This document shows, piece by piece, positions 32,158 through 40,840 of a stretch of DNA of 64,000 bases; position 1 is the first letter of the stretch; every line of letters begins with the position of its first letter. The translations under genes were made by a program, and so were the position numbers. The notes below the pieces were generated by a model that saw nothing but the letters and a program-made list of their open reading frames with translations, made no database searches and was not told where the DNA came from. The stretch comes from Merluccius polli. Taxonomy: Eukaryota; Chordata; Actinopteri; Gadiformes; Merlucciidae. The stretch spans positions 289,001 through 353,000 of the forward strand of contig JAOPHQ010002276.1 of NCBI GenBank assembly GCA_030340625.1. The letters run 5' to 3'.

Positions 32158-34521
32158 ATGGCCAAACAATTTGCTAAAATGGGCGACATAAAATTAGATG
32201 TACTGGACAGAGAGACCCAGATGAAGAGTGTCAATGTATTCCTGACCGCGAGCACCGAAGCGGGTGCTGGGCCAGAGGGAAAGGCAAAGTGGTTGAAAAG
32301 ACATGCTAAATACAGGCAGAGCTGGGAGCGAAGCGGTTGGGTCCCGAAAACCGCGTTAAAAGAAGCCCATCTCCGTAGAGTGGAGGCTTGGGTAAATGTG
32401 GATACAGATAAAGCAGCCTGCATTTCCCTTAACAAAGGCAAAGCGACGACGCGCGAGAAAAAGGCAGAGCGCGCCCGCCAAACGCAGGCGCGTTCACGTA
32501 TCCTCGTCGCCGCGTACCGTAGTACTCTGCCCACGCCCCCCGCTCTAACTCAGCCTGCGAAGCGGAACTCTCTCTCTCTCTCTCTCTCTGACTCACAGCC
32601 CCCAACCCCTCAAACTCTCACCCCGACGACCCTTCCCAACAAAGACCAGACCCCCCTCCTCGACATTCCTCCTCCACCCTACCCTACTTATTCCCCTGAC
32701 GTCACTCGAGACTCTTACTCCAACCCTTACCCCTCCCTTACCGACATCCTTACCGACATCCCTCTCATCCCAACTCAGTATGACCATGGCTTTCCTCCCT
32801 TATCCCAGACTAAGACCCCCTTACCCCAGACTGAGACCACCATACCCCCGACTACCCTCCAAACTCCTGTGCTCAACATCCCAGAGCGTAATCTCCAACC
32901 AGGTTCCTCAGTGAACGTGACCTGGGACTGCGCCTATGAAGATAACCAGGCCTTGGACCAAGAGTGGCGCCCCAAGATAAAGGGGAAGGCCCACCGTGCG
33001 CCAGCCCAGCTGCAACCCCCACCAGCAGCCAGAAGAAGAGGAATCTGCGGTCCAATGGGAGCCATCCTACCCCAGAAGCACATCCACAAGGTTCCAACCA
33101 AGGCCGAGAAGACCAGCACATACAGAGACACCTGCCAGAAGAAGAAAGATGACATCTCGACGACCGGGGATTCATCCCCCTCCTCCAGCCCCTCCTCCGA
33201 AGAAGACGTACCAGCCCACGAGAAGATGGTTAAGCAAGATAAGGACCTGGCCACAGACGATGGAGAAGATAAGGCCTGCAGAGAGACCAGACCAAGAAGA
33301 AGACATCGCTCTCACAGCGCCAGACGCGCAAACGACAGCCCCATGCCACACCCACAGACATCCACCCCAAAAGTCTCCACACCAAGCACCGTAACCCCAG
33401 CGTTCGATGTGACGGTGGGCAGGACCACCATCTACAAAGCTCTCTATGGGTACACATCCCAACAACCCCATGAGCTCACACTCCATAAAGATGAGATCCT
33501 CCAAGTAAAAGAGCCGGCGAAGAGAGAAGATGGATGGATCCTCGGGTGCAAAGATGGAGAGACAGGGTGGGTCCCAGACATCTGCCTAGGAGAAGGTGAG
33601 GTCATACACCACCGAACTCCACCCCCTCTTCCTCCACAGAAACAAGGAGTTACCACGCGAGGCCAGGCCACCAGAGGGGGACAGACTGCAGGTAGTGAAA
33701 CCTACATGGCGCCACTGATGAACCAGGACCAAGGGCGGCCCCCAGTCTACAACCCCTGGAGCCACCGAGACATGAAGGCCCTCTACTCCAGCCTGCCCTC
33801 AATCCATGAAGGGGCCAACAAGTGGATCCGAGCCCTAGAAGACGGCTGTCCAGGAGACAACCTGGGCATGGGAGACATTCGGGCTCTCCTCACCAAAGCA
33901 GCCACAGTCCCTGTCGCACAAGATATAGAGAAGGCCGCAGGCACTACTGACCTACCAGACTGTGATCTATTCGACCCCCACAGAGCAAGATACTGGGATG
34001 CTCTCAGAGACGCCTTTCCCAACACCAACGCCGGTGATTGTGTGGCCGGCCTGACGAGGAACACCGGGGAGACGGGCCACGCCTACATCGCCAGGGCCAG
34101 ATCACTGTGGGTTGATGGGTTTGGACGAACACCGGACCCCGACACCTATGAGGACACCATTCTGAGGTCAGCCATTATCCGTGGTCTCCCTGAAGGCTGC
34201 CAGACCAGGCTGAAAGAAGTATCAGCACTAGCCAGGAGGCCTACCAAGGCATGGAATGAAAAAATCTGCCATGTGATAGAAAGAGAGCAAGAGAAAGAAT
34301 TAAAAGAGGCAGAAGAAGAACGTGAAATGCAGCGTCGCCTCCTCAAAATGCAACTTCATGAAGCAACCGACCGCTTCAATGAGAAAAAACAAAAAGATAA
34401 GTTAAAGGTAACCTCCATTCTCCCCGTCTCAGCGCCCCCAGTGGCCACCCAACAGGAACTGCAGCCACAACAGAACTACAAGCAAGGTTCCAACCAACAG
34501 CAACAAAGGGGCGATAGCTAA
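32158..34521 (+). CDS. gag: ERV2 Gag polyprotein with an SH3-like domain
   Basis: Gag assembles the viral particle. The 787-residue frame has a basic N-terminal matrix-like part (about 1-120). A proline/threonine-rich linker follows, with PPPY at 172-175 (late-domain type, recruits NEDD4 ligases). Residues ~424-478 read as an SH3 fold: ALYGYTSQQPHELTLHKDEI, then DGWILGCKDGETGWVPDICL, with the ALYxY, E-L, W and G-WVP signatures. A second PPxY (PPVY) is at 528-531. A gamma-type capsid starts near P519 and runs to about 690. A charged coiled coil (KELKEAEEEREMQRRLL) follows, then a Q-rich end. No zinc knuckle is present; the C terminus abuts the pol deletion. Start is the first ATG of the frame. 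Confidence 0.85.
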   Translation: MAKQFAKMGDIKLDVLDRETQMKSVNVFLTASTEAGAGPEGKAKWLKRHAKYRQSWERSGWVPKTALKEAHLRRVEAWVNVDTDKAACISLNKGKATTREKKAERARQTQARSRILVAAYRSTLPTPPALTQPAKRNSLSLSLSDSQPPTPQTLTPTTLPNKDQTPLLDIPPPPYPTYSPDVTRDSYSNPYPSLTDILTDIPLIPTQYDHGFPPLSQTKTPLPQTETTIPPTTLQTPVLNIPERNLQPGSSVNVTWDCAYEDNQALDQEWRPKIKGKAHRAPAQLQPPPAARRRGICGPMGAILPQKHIHKVPTKAEKTSTYRDTCQKKKDDISTTGDSSPSSSPSSEEDVPAHEKMVKQDKDLATDDGEDKACRETRPRRRHRSHSARRANDSPMPHPQTSTPKVSTPSTVTPAFDVTVGRTTIYKALYGYTSQQPHELTLHKDEILQVKEPAKREDGWILGCKDGETGWVPDICLGEGEVIHHRTPPPLPPQKQGVTTRGQATRGGQTAGSETYMAPLMNQDQGRPPVYNPWSHRDMKALYSSLPSIHEGANKWIRALEDGCPGDNLGMGDIRALLTKAATVPVAQDIEKAAGTTDLPDCDLFDPHRARYWDALRDAFPNTNAGDCVAGLTRNTGETGHAYIARARSLWVDGFGRTPDPDTYEDTILRSAIIRGLPEGCQTRLKEVSALARRPTKAWNEKICHVIEREQEKELKEAEEEREMQRRLLKMQLHEATDRFNEKKQKDKLKVTSILPVSAPPVATQQELQPQQNYKQGSNQQQQRGDS

Positions 34522-35107
34522 AGTGGTACATGCAGGACAGTCACGTGAAACTATCCTCCTGTCGTCCGAAGTCGACAGGCTTACGAGAAACAAAAAGATG
34601 AGCTGGTTGCAAGCTCTACCTCTAGCCCTGATGTGTGTCAGGTCTCAACCTAGTTCGCGGCTAGGTCTTAGTCCCTATGAGTTAGTGACCGGTAGACCTA
34701 TGTCAGGACCTCACGCTCCGCCTGTAGGGCCCATGACCGACCAGCTAGATGAAGTTTTGTTAGAGTATCTACAGGCCCTAACTCTTGCTTCTCGAGCTCT
34801 GTTCACCCAGGTTACCACTACGCCGCCTCAGGTTTCCCATCCGGCTCCTCTTACACGGCCTGGTGACTACCTCTACGTCAAGGTCCACAAAAGGAAGTCA
34901 CTGGGTCCAAAGTGGACAGGCCCCTACAAGGTACTTTTGGCTACCCCCTTCTCTGTCTCCCTCTTAGGCAAGAGCGGGGCGGAGTGGCACCACCTGACGC
35001 ACACCCGGAAGGCAGATGGGCCTGTTTCACGCACCTACGATCAGGTTCATGCCGATCTACAGGCCCTTGAGGAGAAGCAGCCCACCAACCTACAGACGGA
35101 ACCATAG
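34522..35107 (+). pseudogene. pol: ERV2 pol remnant: integrase C-terminal end
   Basis: This is the only pol sequence left. It reads LPLALMCVRSQPSSRLGLSP and PYELVTGRPM (end of the integrase core). The C-terminal barrel follows: PGDYLYVKVHKRKSLGPKW, TGPYKVLLATPFSVSLL and EWHHLTHTRKA, like the gamma-retroviral GPY region. Gag ends at 34521 and this starts within a few dozen bases. Protease, RT, RNase H and the integrase catalytic core (about 3 kb) have been removed in one or more deletions near 34500-34560. Its last 90 bases overlap the env frame, as is usual. No catalytic product is possible from this copy. Confidence 0.85.
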
Positions 35108-37373
35108 TGGACAGGTGAGCAGGAGAGAGAGCTTGGGACTATTACTGGGAGCATTGCTGAGTGTGTCAGTTGGCACGCTGCTCCTGTATGGTCTCTTGCG
35201 ACTCATCCTGCCCAGCCCTGTTCCAGTCCCGACGACCCCTTGGAGATGGGGATTCCTCGAATACGACGGTGCCAACAACACCAACGCCACCAGCATCTAC
35301 ACCAACGCCACCATCTTCAACGCCAGCGACGCCAATGACACCCAAGGTACTGTCCATAACCCCCCACTTGCCTACAGCCCCCCTCCCCGCCGACGCAGAA
35401 CCATACTCCCCCACGATGACCCCCATGCCCCAAGACGGAACGAGTCTGACCCCTGCCTCCGCCAGTTTGATGGCGTTCAGCTCACCCACATCAACGGCAC
35501 CAAACGTATGTACTCTATTCCCCTGCACACCCTATTCACTGCGGCTATATGGAAACGTCCCAGCTCTAGGTGGGAGCATGACAACAAGTATGTGTGCGAC
35601 GGACCGATAGAGGGTAAACCCGAATGGCAGAAAGGCACGTCCAGGGGTTTTGGTCTAACGGGGTGTAGAAATGCGGGGCACATTCTATGGGACACCAGAG
35701 ACAAAAGGGCGGGGACAGGAATAGAAGGGAGCGCCAAAAGAGCAACTAGAGCATACACCAACCCTCGCGCACGCTCAGACGATACTAGATTACTCCAGGA
35801 GGGCGGGGGATTGAGTATGGAAGGAAAAAATGTGATCCTCACTCTCACCTCGGTAGGCGCTCACCAATATCAGAATCCTCTATGCCCCTCCGCACCAGAC
35901 GTTTTATATCTAACTGTGGGAGTTAATATGTGGGGAGCATGGGACCCCATGAGCGTCGTTAGAGTTAACATCCTACCCGAATCGCACTCGTCAACCCCGG
36001 CAGTTACCTATTCTGATCAAGGCGTGACTATATTCAATGTAGAGTCCACTAATGACATCCCCACCCACGACGTATTCGCCCAAGCCACTGGGCTCTCTGA
36101 GACTAATCAATGGTTAGCATGGCTAATTGGCACTGTTCGCCTACAAGGGCTGTCTGATTGCGTCGCTTGTGCAGCAGCTCGTCCTGCCTTAACTACCGTC
36201 CCTGTATACCTCAATGCGACCGACGACTCCCGTGGCACTTATTGCATGCTGCGACTCTTTATGGAAGCACACCCCAAGAATTGTACTCTCCTCGGGAATT
36301 TGTTTCCTCCCGGTCTAAACGAGACGACTCCCCCTACCTTCACTGCACGACCCGCGTCTTATTGGTGTTTCACTCGAGTGGGTAGGCATCCGGTAGGTGA
36401 TATTCCCGCGGCATGGTGTGAACATACAACTAACGTTACTGGATGGTCAAATATGACTCACCTGACTCTCGGTCGGATGGACCTTTATTGGCTATGCGCT
36501 ACTGACATTCTGCGATTGCGTCTACCTAGACATTGGTCGGGAACATGTACTATCGTGCGACTGACTGTGCCCGTGACTGTATTCGTCCACACGTCTAACG
36601 CTACTAACAATACAGCCCCTGTGCGCGCCCGACGTGACACTACCTACCCCACTAGTTTCGACCTCACTCAAAACTCTCCCTGCTACATCGACGCTATAGG
36701 CATCCCACGAGGCGTTCCAAACGAGTACAAATTAGCAGACCAGATTGGGGCCGGGTTCGAGAACATACCGATTATAGCAGGTCTCTTCCCTGTTACGCCA
36801 AACAAAAACGTCGATCGCATTAACTACATCCACTACAATGTGCAACGCCTGGCCAACCTCACTAGAGATGCCGTGGAGGGCATCTCTACCCAACTCGCTG
36901 CCACCTCCCTGATGGCGTTCCAGAATCGCGTGGCCCTGGACATGCTCCTTGCCGAGAAAGGAGGTGTCTGCGCTATGTTCGGCGACCAGTGCTGCACATT
37001 CATCCCCAACAACACAGCCCCGGATGGGTCTGTTACCAAAGCACTCAATGGTCTCCGAGCCCTGTCCACGGAGCTGAAAGAAGCCTCTGGGTTGGACAAC
37101 CCACTTGAGGCCTGGATGCAAGGCCTGTTCGGCAGATGGAAGGCCCTTGTCATGGCCGTCCTCACCTCCCTTGCCTGTTTTCTGGCTATTCTCATCACCT
37201 GCGGATGTTGCTGCATCCCCTGTGCCCGTACCCTTTGCATCAGACTCATTGCCACGACCTTGTCCAAGGAGAACGCCCCCAAGGACTTTGAACACCAGAT
37301 GGTCTCACTCCTGGTCGAGCCCAGCCACGCTGACGACGATTACCTTCGCGATGAGACCCTGAAAATCTGCTAA
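35016..37373 (+). CDS. env: ERV2 envelope glycoprotein
   Basis: Env is the surface glycoprotein. The open frame is 785 residues, and the start overlaps the integrase tail; a downstream start is possible. A hydrophobic leader lies at about 40-66 (LGLLLGALLSVSVGTLLLYG). The surface subunit has many N-x-S/T sites and a CVAC motif (C382-C385). A furin-type RARR ends at R540. The transmembrane subunit has a heptad region, the C652-x6-C659-C660 motif (CAMFGDQCC) and an anchor near 709-733, followed by a cysteine cluster and ~45-residue tail. CXXC plus CX6CC is typical of gamma-type Env with a disulfide-linked surface subunit. No stops or shifts are seen; expression is unknown. Confidence 0.92.
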   Translation: MGLFHAPTIRFMPIYRPLRRSSPPTYRRNHSGQVSRRESLGLLLGALLSVSVGTLLLYGLLRLILPSPVPVPTTPWRWGFLEYDGANNTNATSIYTNATIFNASDANDTQGTVHNPPLAYSPPPRRRRTILPHDDPHAPRRNESDPCLRQFDGVQLTHINGTKRMYSIPLHTLFTAAIWKRPSSRWEHDNKYVCDGPIEGKPEWQKGTSRGFGLTGCRNAGHILWDTRDKRAGTGIEGSAKRATRAYTNPRARSDDTRLLQEGGGLSMEGKNVILTLTSVGAHQYQNPLCPSAPDVLYLTVGVNMWGAWDPMSVVRVNILPESHSSTPAVTYSDQGVTIFNVESTNDIPTHDVFAQATGLSETNQWLAWLIGTVRLQGLSDCVACAAARPALTTVPVYLNATDDSRGTYCMLRLFMEAHPKNCTLLGNLFPPGLNETTPPTFTARPASYWCFTRVGRHPVGDIPAAWCEHTTNVTGWSNMTHLTLGRMDLYWLCATDILRLRLPRHWSGTCTIVRLTVPVTVFVHTSNATNNTAPVRARRDTTYPTSFDLTQNSPCYIDAIGIPRGVPNEYKLADQIGAGFENIPIIAGLFPVTPNKNVDRINYIHYNVQRLANLTRDAVEGISTQLAATSLMAFQNRVALDMLLAEKGGVCAMFGDQCCTFIPNNTAPDGSVTKALNGLRALSTELKEASGLDNPLEAWMQGLFGRWKALVMAVLTSLACFLAILITCGCCCIPCARTLCIRLIATTLSKENAPKDFEHQMVSLLVEPSHADDDYLRDETLKIC

Positions 37374-38342
37374 ATACGTACGAGGTTGTCCCGCTCCCCT
37401 AAGGCATGAGGGGCAACTTCGCTGTATTGCTTATACGCTGTTCCCCCTAATACCACCCTTCCTCCCAACATTCCCTTTTGCTTAGCCTAACCCCACTCCT
37501 ATATGCATGTCCCACAGGATGAGTGTAGAGTCAAAAGGTATGTTGGCAATTAAGTCTTACGTTGGGGGTGTTACCACCCTGCTACATGGATAGATAAGGA
37601 CTCCGCTAAAGAATGCTGCTATTTAGCATATTTACATTTACATTTTTACATATATAATCATTTTTATCCTCATATATATACTTATATATCCTACAGCTCT
37701 ACCCGGTCCACCGTTGAATAAACAGGGGTGAAGCATAACCCATGGAGTTATGACCCGAGAGAGGTGGTTGAGGGAAGAGCTCAGAGTGTACCCTTATCTC
37801 ATCCCCCGCTGTTTATGCATTATGATCCCGTTATTACATTTCATATGTTTACATTCTGCTAGTATCATTAGTTAGATGTGTTGGTACTGCCTGTGTCTGA
37901 CCTCTAGGCGGTAGCGCCAGTTGGTACCGACGGGTAGGCCATCTATGTTGATGCAAATGTGACGGTACTGCCTGTGTCTGACCTCTAGGCGGACTCCGCC
38001 AGTTGGTACCGACAGGTAGCCCATCTATTGTGATGATGCTGTTCCATTATATACATTTACCTATGCATGCTTGTGTGATGCGTATATAACTAAGTGCCTA
38101 TGGCCAACAGGTGTTTTTGAAGTGAAGTCATCTTGTGATGACTTGAGAGGGATATATTGAAAACCACCTGTTGCTATACGACTGTTTTACTATGTACCCC
38201 TGAGTCTCACCAGGTCCGCCCTAAAAATGTGTATTGAATTGGCAACTCTAAATGTCGAACAAAAATTCACAATTGGCAACCGTGTATTGTAAGATCTTTT
38301 ATTGACATGTTATATTGTTGAGCGTAACATATATTGAAAATA
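37374..38342 (+). other. ERV2 3' non-coding region
   Basis: AT-rich, about 970 bp, with a structured tandem repeat (separate entry). A segment (37518-37670) shares GAGTGTAGAGTC and TATTTACATTTACATTTTT with ERV1 at 18199-18262. A purine-rich GAGAGGGATAT lies at about 38148. A clear polypurine tract directly at the LTR is not visible. Confidence 0.5.
37883..38036 (+). promoter_or_regulatory. Duplicated stem-loop RNA element downstream of env
   Basis: Two copies, 91 bp apart, of GGTACTGCCTGTGTCTGACC, then a short hairpin, then CCAGTTGGTACCGAC and GGTAG. The apical hairpins differ but still pair (GGCG-GTAG-CGCC and GGCGG-ACT-CCGCC). The flanking CTGCCTGT can pair with ACGGGTAG or ACAGGTAG, including wobbles. 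Position and duplication recall a retroviral RNA export element. Confidence 0.55.
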
Positions 38343-39170
38343 TATTAAAAAATTACGAATGCTAGGCTATATATTAAGACTGCTATGCTAAAGGATCCCA
38401 CAATAGTAAAAGGCCCAAAAGGTTACTTAGGGCCAGAATAACAGGGTCAAGATAGCCATTCACATTGTTTATGGATACTTCACCTTTCCCCCTCATGTGA
38501 ACCAGTCAGACACCAAACACAGTGACCATTGTTTGTAGACTCCCCTCCCCTCACAGAGAATCCCTTGAAATGTCCAGAGAAGCAGCAGGTGTTGAGCTCC
38601 TGCCTGGGAACCATGTTGATCAGAACACTTGGTGACGTCATTCGGCCTTAGCCTCCTCACGTAAAGGTGTGGGAGACCAGATGCCCTTTGGTGTTAATTA
38701 TCCCTTGTGATCAAGGGAAGATCCATAGATCTATTCATAACGACCATAGGTCCACTAATGATCGCCAACATTCTTCTCTCCTTAGCCCTTGTGACTTTAC
38801 AGTATCCATAGATCCATTCTTTTCTGTTGCTATGCTCCCTGAACTTGCCCTTGGCAACAATAAAGTATCCATATACCGGCTCATGAGATTCGGGCCCGAA
38901 GCTGCATTTTCGTATACAAAGTATCCCCTGACCTGAGACTCAGAGCTCACAATCAGCAGAACTTCTCAGGAGGCGAAGCTCTTTGTGACACCCGCGGTAT
39001 ATTCATTATTATATGCTTGTACTCGTTGACTTTGATTAGCTTTGATTAATAATAAATCTATTCAGTTTAATTCAGTTTATATCTCTTTATTTACTCCTCA
39101 TTTTTGATCTGATACCTTAAAGGGCCCGCTCCGTTGTTAGCCTAGAATAGGCTAAAGATTTTTCCCAACA
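38343..39170 (+). repeat. ERV2 3' LTR
   Basis: Matches the 5' LTR over 828 bp; the one difference noticed is A versus G near the start (38347 versus 29269). Followed by AGGA. Confidence 0.92.
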
Positions 39171-39174
39171 AGGA

Positions 39175-40832
39175 CTGCATTACCCACAATCGTAAAGTGT
39201 AACACGACATCTTTGATTGGTGGAGCTCGCTGTTACCATGGAAACGTTTACCTACGAAAGTCAAGTCGTCGATTACTGCTACCACTGAACTCGATCGTTT
39301 ACCACACAGAGCAACCATGATTTCCCTTAGACTCATGGAAAGTTAGAGTTGTTGTTAGAGCTGTAGATGAAATGAGCTGTACATATTGAAAAATATGTTG
39401 ATATAGAATATACGATGATATATGATTAAAAACAAAATAAAGATATATGATATAGCAGTGTTGTATAGTAATTTGGGTAGTATAAAGCCTAGGAATACAT
39501 AATGTTGAATGAATACGTAACTAAAATCACATGTATTAAAAACGAGAAACGTTATTACCTTATATAACACCCTGTCTTAGCCGACACACATTTGGAATCG
39601 GCATTGTTGGACGCGCGAGCGGTGATTGCAGTCAGGACTGTACCATGTCGATGACAACACTATATACACTATGAAACACTATACATACACACACAATATA
39701 TGACACAACTTTTATTAAAAATATAAACACTATAATAATTACAAAGGTGCAAGAAGCACGCTAAACTATCGGGTTGGAAGTTGTCAGAAAGGGTTCGCAA
39801 TGGTTTATGGGATGAGTAGTTCATTCACTTGTTCACAAAATAATGTACACAGTCTACCTTTGCCTTTTCTTCCGTTTTCCAAATTATTTTTATGCCCGAA
39901 TCAAACATAATATGGTCACGACTACCATAACGAACGATTGGCTTGGTTAAAGGCTTAATACTATTTTTATAAGGGTTAGTTCTACGAAAAGTGGACGAGA
40001 TAAATGCATGGGAAATTTACTTCCGGCACCGTTGCTGTTAAAAAAGGGGCGGTCACTGTTACGCTCTATTGAGCGGAGGACCGGAGACAAGGTAATATTA
40101 ACGTAGCAAATCAGTTTGATCAACGTTAATGTATTTTACGAACATAAACGCCTGCCTTGCAGAGGGCTAGGTTTTTGTTAATTATGACTGACTACTGTCA
40201 AGTTTGTGGTTAGTTTATTACGAGCGTGACGACATGACTTCATAGAGGGTTGATTTAAAATTTAAAAGGACAGCGCTGATGAGTCTAGATGGAAATAAAA
40301 ACATAATAAAGTTAATTAAGCAGTTGTAAAATTTAGTCAACTACTACGTAGCTGGTCACAGTGTGTCTCACTCTATTGATTATGTGTGTGGTTATTGTGT
40401 TCCAATACAGTAGTTGTCTTAATTGTACACTGCAAAAAGACACTGCAAAATAAATGCCTTATGTTTTTGATAACTTGAAAGTAATGTAATTTTATTTATT
40501 TTTGATATCTTGAAAGTAATTTAATTTTATTTATTTTTGTTATCTTGAAAGTAATTTAATTTTATTTGTGTTTTACTTATTCTTATTTATGTTAGCAGTT
40601 GCCTCTTTGGTAATGTTTCAAGACCAGAAAATACTTGCTAAATAAAAACAGTTGATTCTAAAAAAGGAAACCAATTGGTCATTCATTATTATGTGAAATA
40701 TGTTATTTTCTCTTGTGTATTCGTAATTGCTCTTTAACCAAGCAAAAATACGTTTTATCCGATTACTCGATTAATCGATGTAATTTTCAGTAGAGTACTC
40801 GATTACTAAAATATTCGATAGCTGCAGCCCTA
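39175..40832. other. Right part of hAT element 2
   Basis: AT-rich non-coding sequence ending in the hAT terminus. Three tandem ~40-bp units lie at 40470-40572. No transposase reading frame. Confidence 0.6.
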
Positions 40833-40840
40833 CATAAGAG

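Larger units (their letters stand above)
29265..39170 (+). mobile_element. ERV2: gamma-like endogenous retrovirus lacking most of pol
   Basis: Direct LTRs of 828 bp (29265-30092, 38343-39170) differ by about one base. They are flanked by AGGA at 29261-29264 and 39171-39174. An exact tRNA-Trp primer site follows the 5' LTR. Gag (787 aa) and Env (785 aa) frames are open. Protease, RT, RNase H and most of integrase are gone; only an integrase tail remains. The long leader and the 3' region each carry tandem repeats. It is inserted in the second hAT element. The LTR start could instead be TGAAAAATTACG at 29268, but then no duplication fits. Confidence 0.93.
28962..40832. mobile_element. hAT element 2 (non-autonomous), carrying ERV2
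   Basis: Ends TAGGGCTGAAACG and its partner GCTGCAGCCCTA, with an exact 8-bp duplication CATAAGAG at 28954-28961 and 40833-40840. Without ERV2 it is about 1.96 kb. Subterminal ATCGATTAATCG/CTCGAGTAATTCGAG motifs occur at both ends, and an inverted CTTCCGGCACCG block lies at both sides (about 29071 and 40020). No transposase is seen. Three ~40-bp tandem repeats (ACTTGAAAGTAAT...TTTATTT) lie at 40470-40572. Confidence 0.9.

Noticed and set aside
32151..33504. Minus-strand frames of 93-127 codons opposite ERV2 gag
   Set aside because: They are antisense shadows of the GC-rich gag frame, without motifs.
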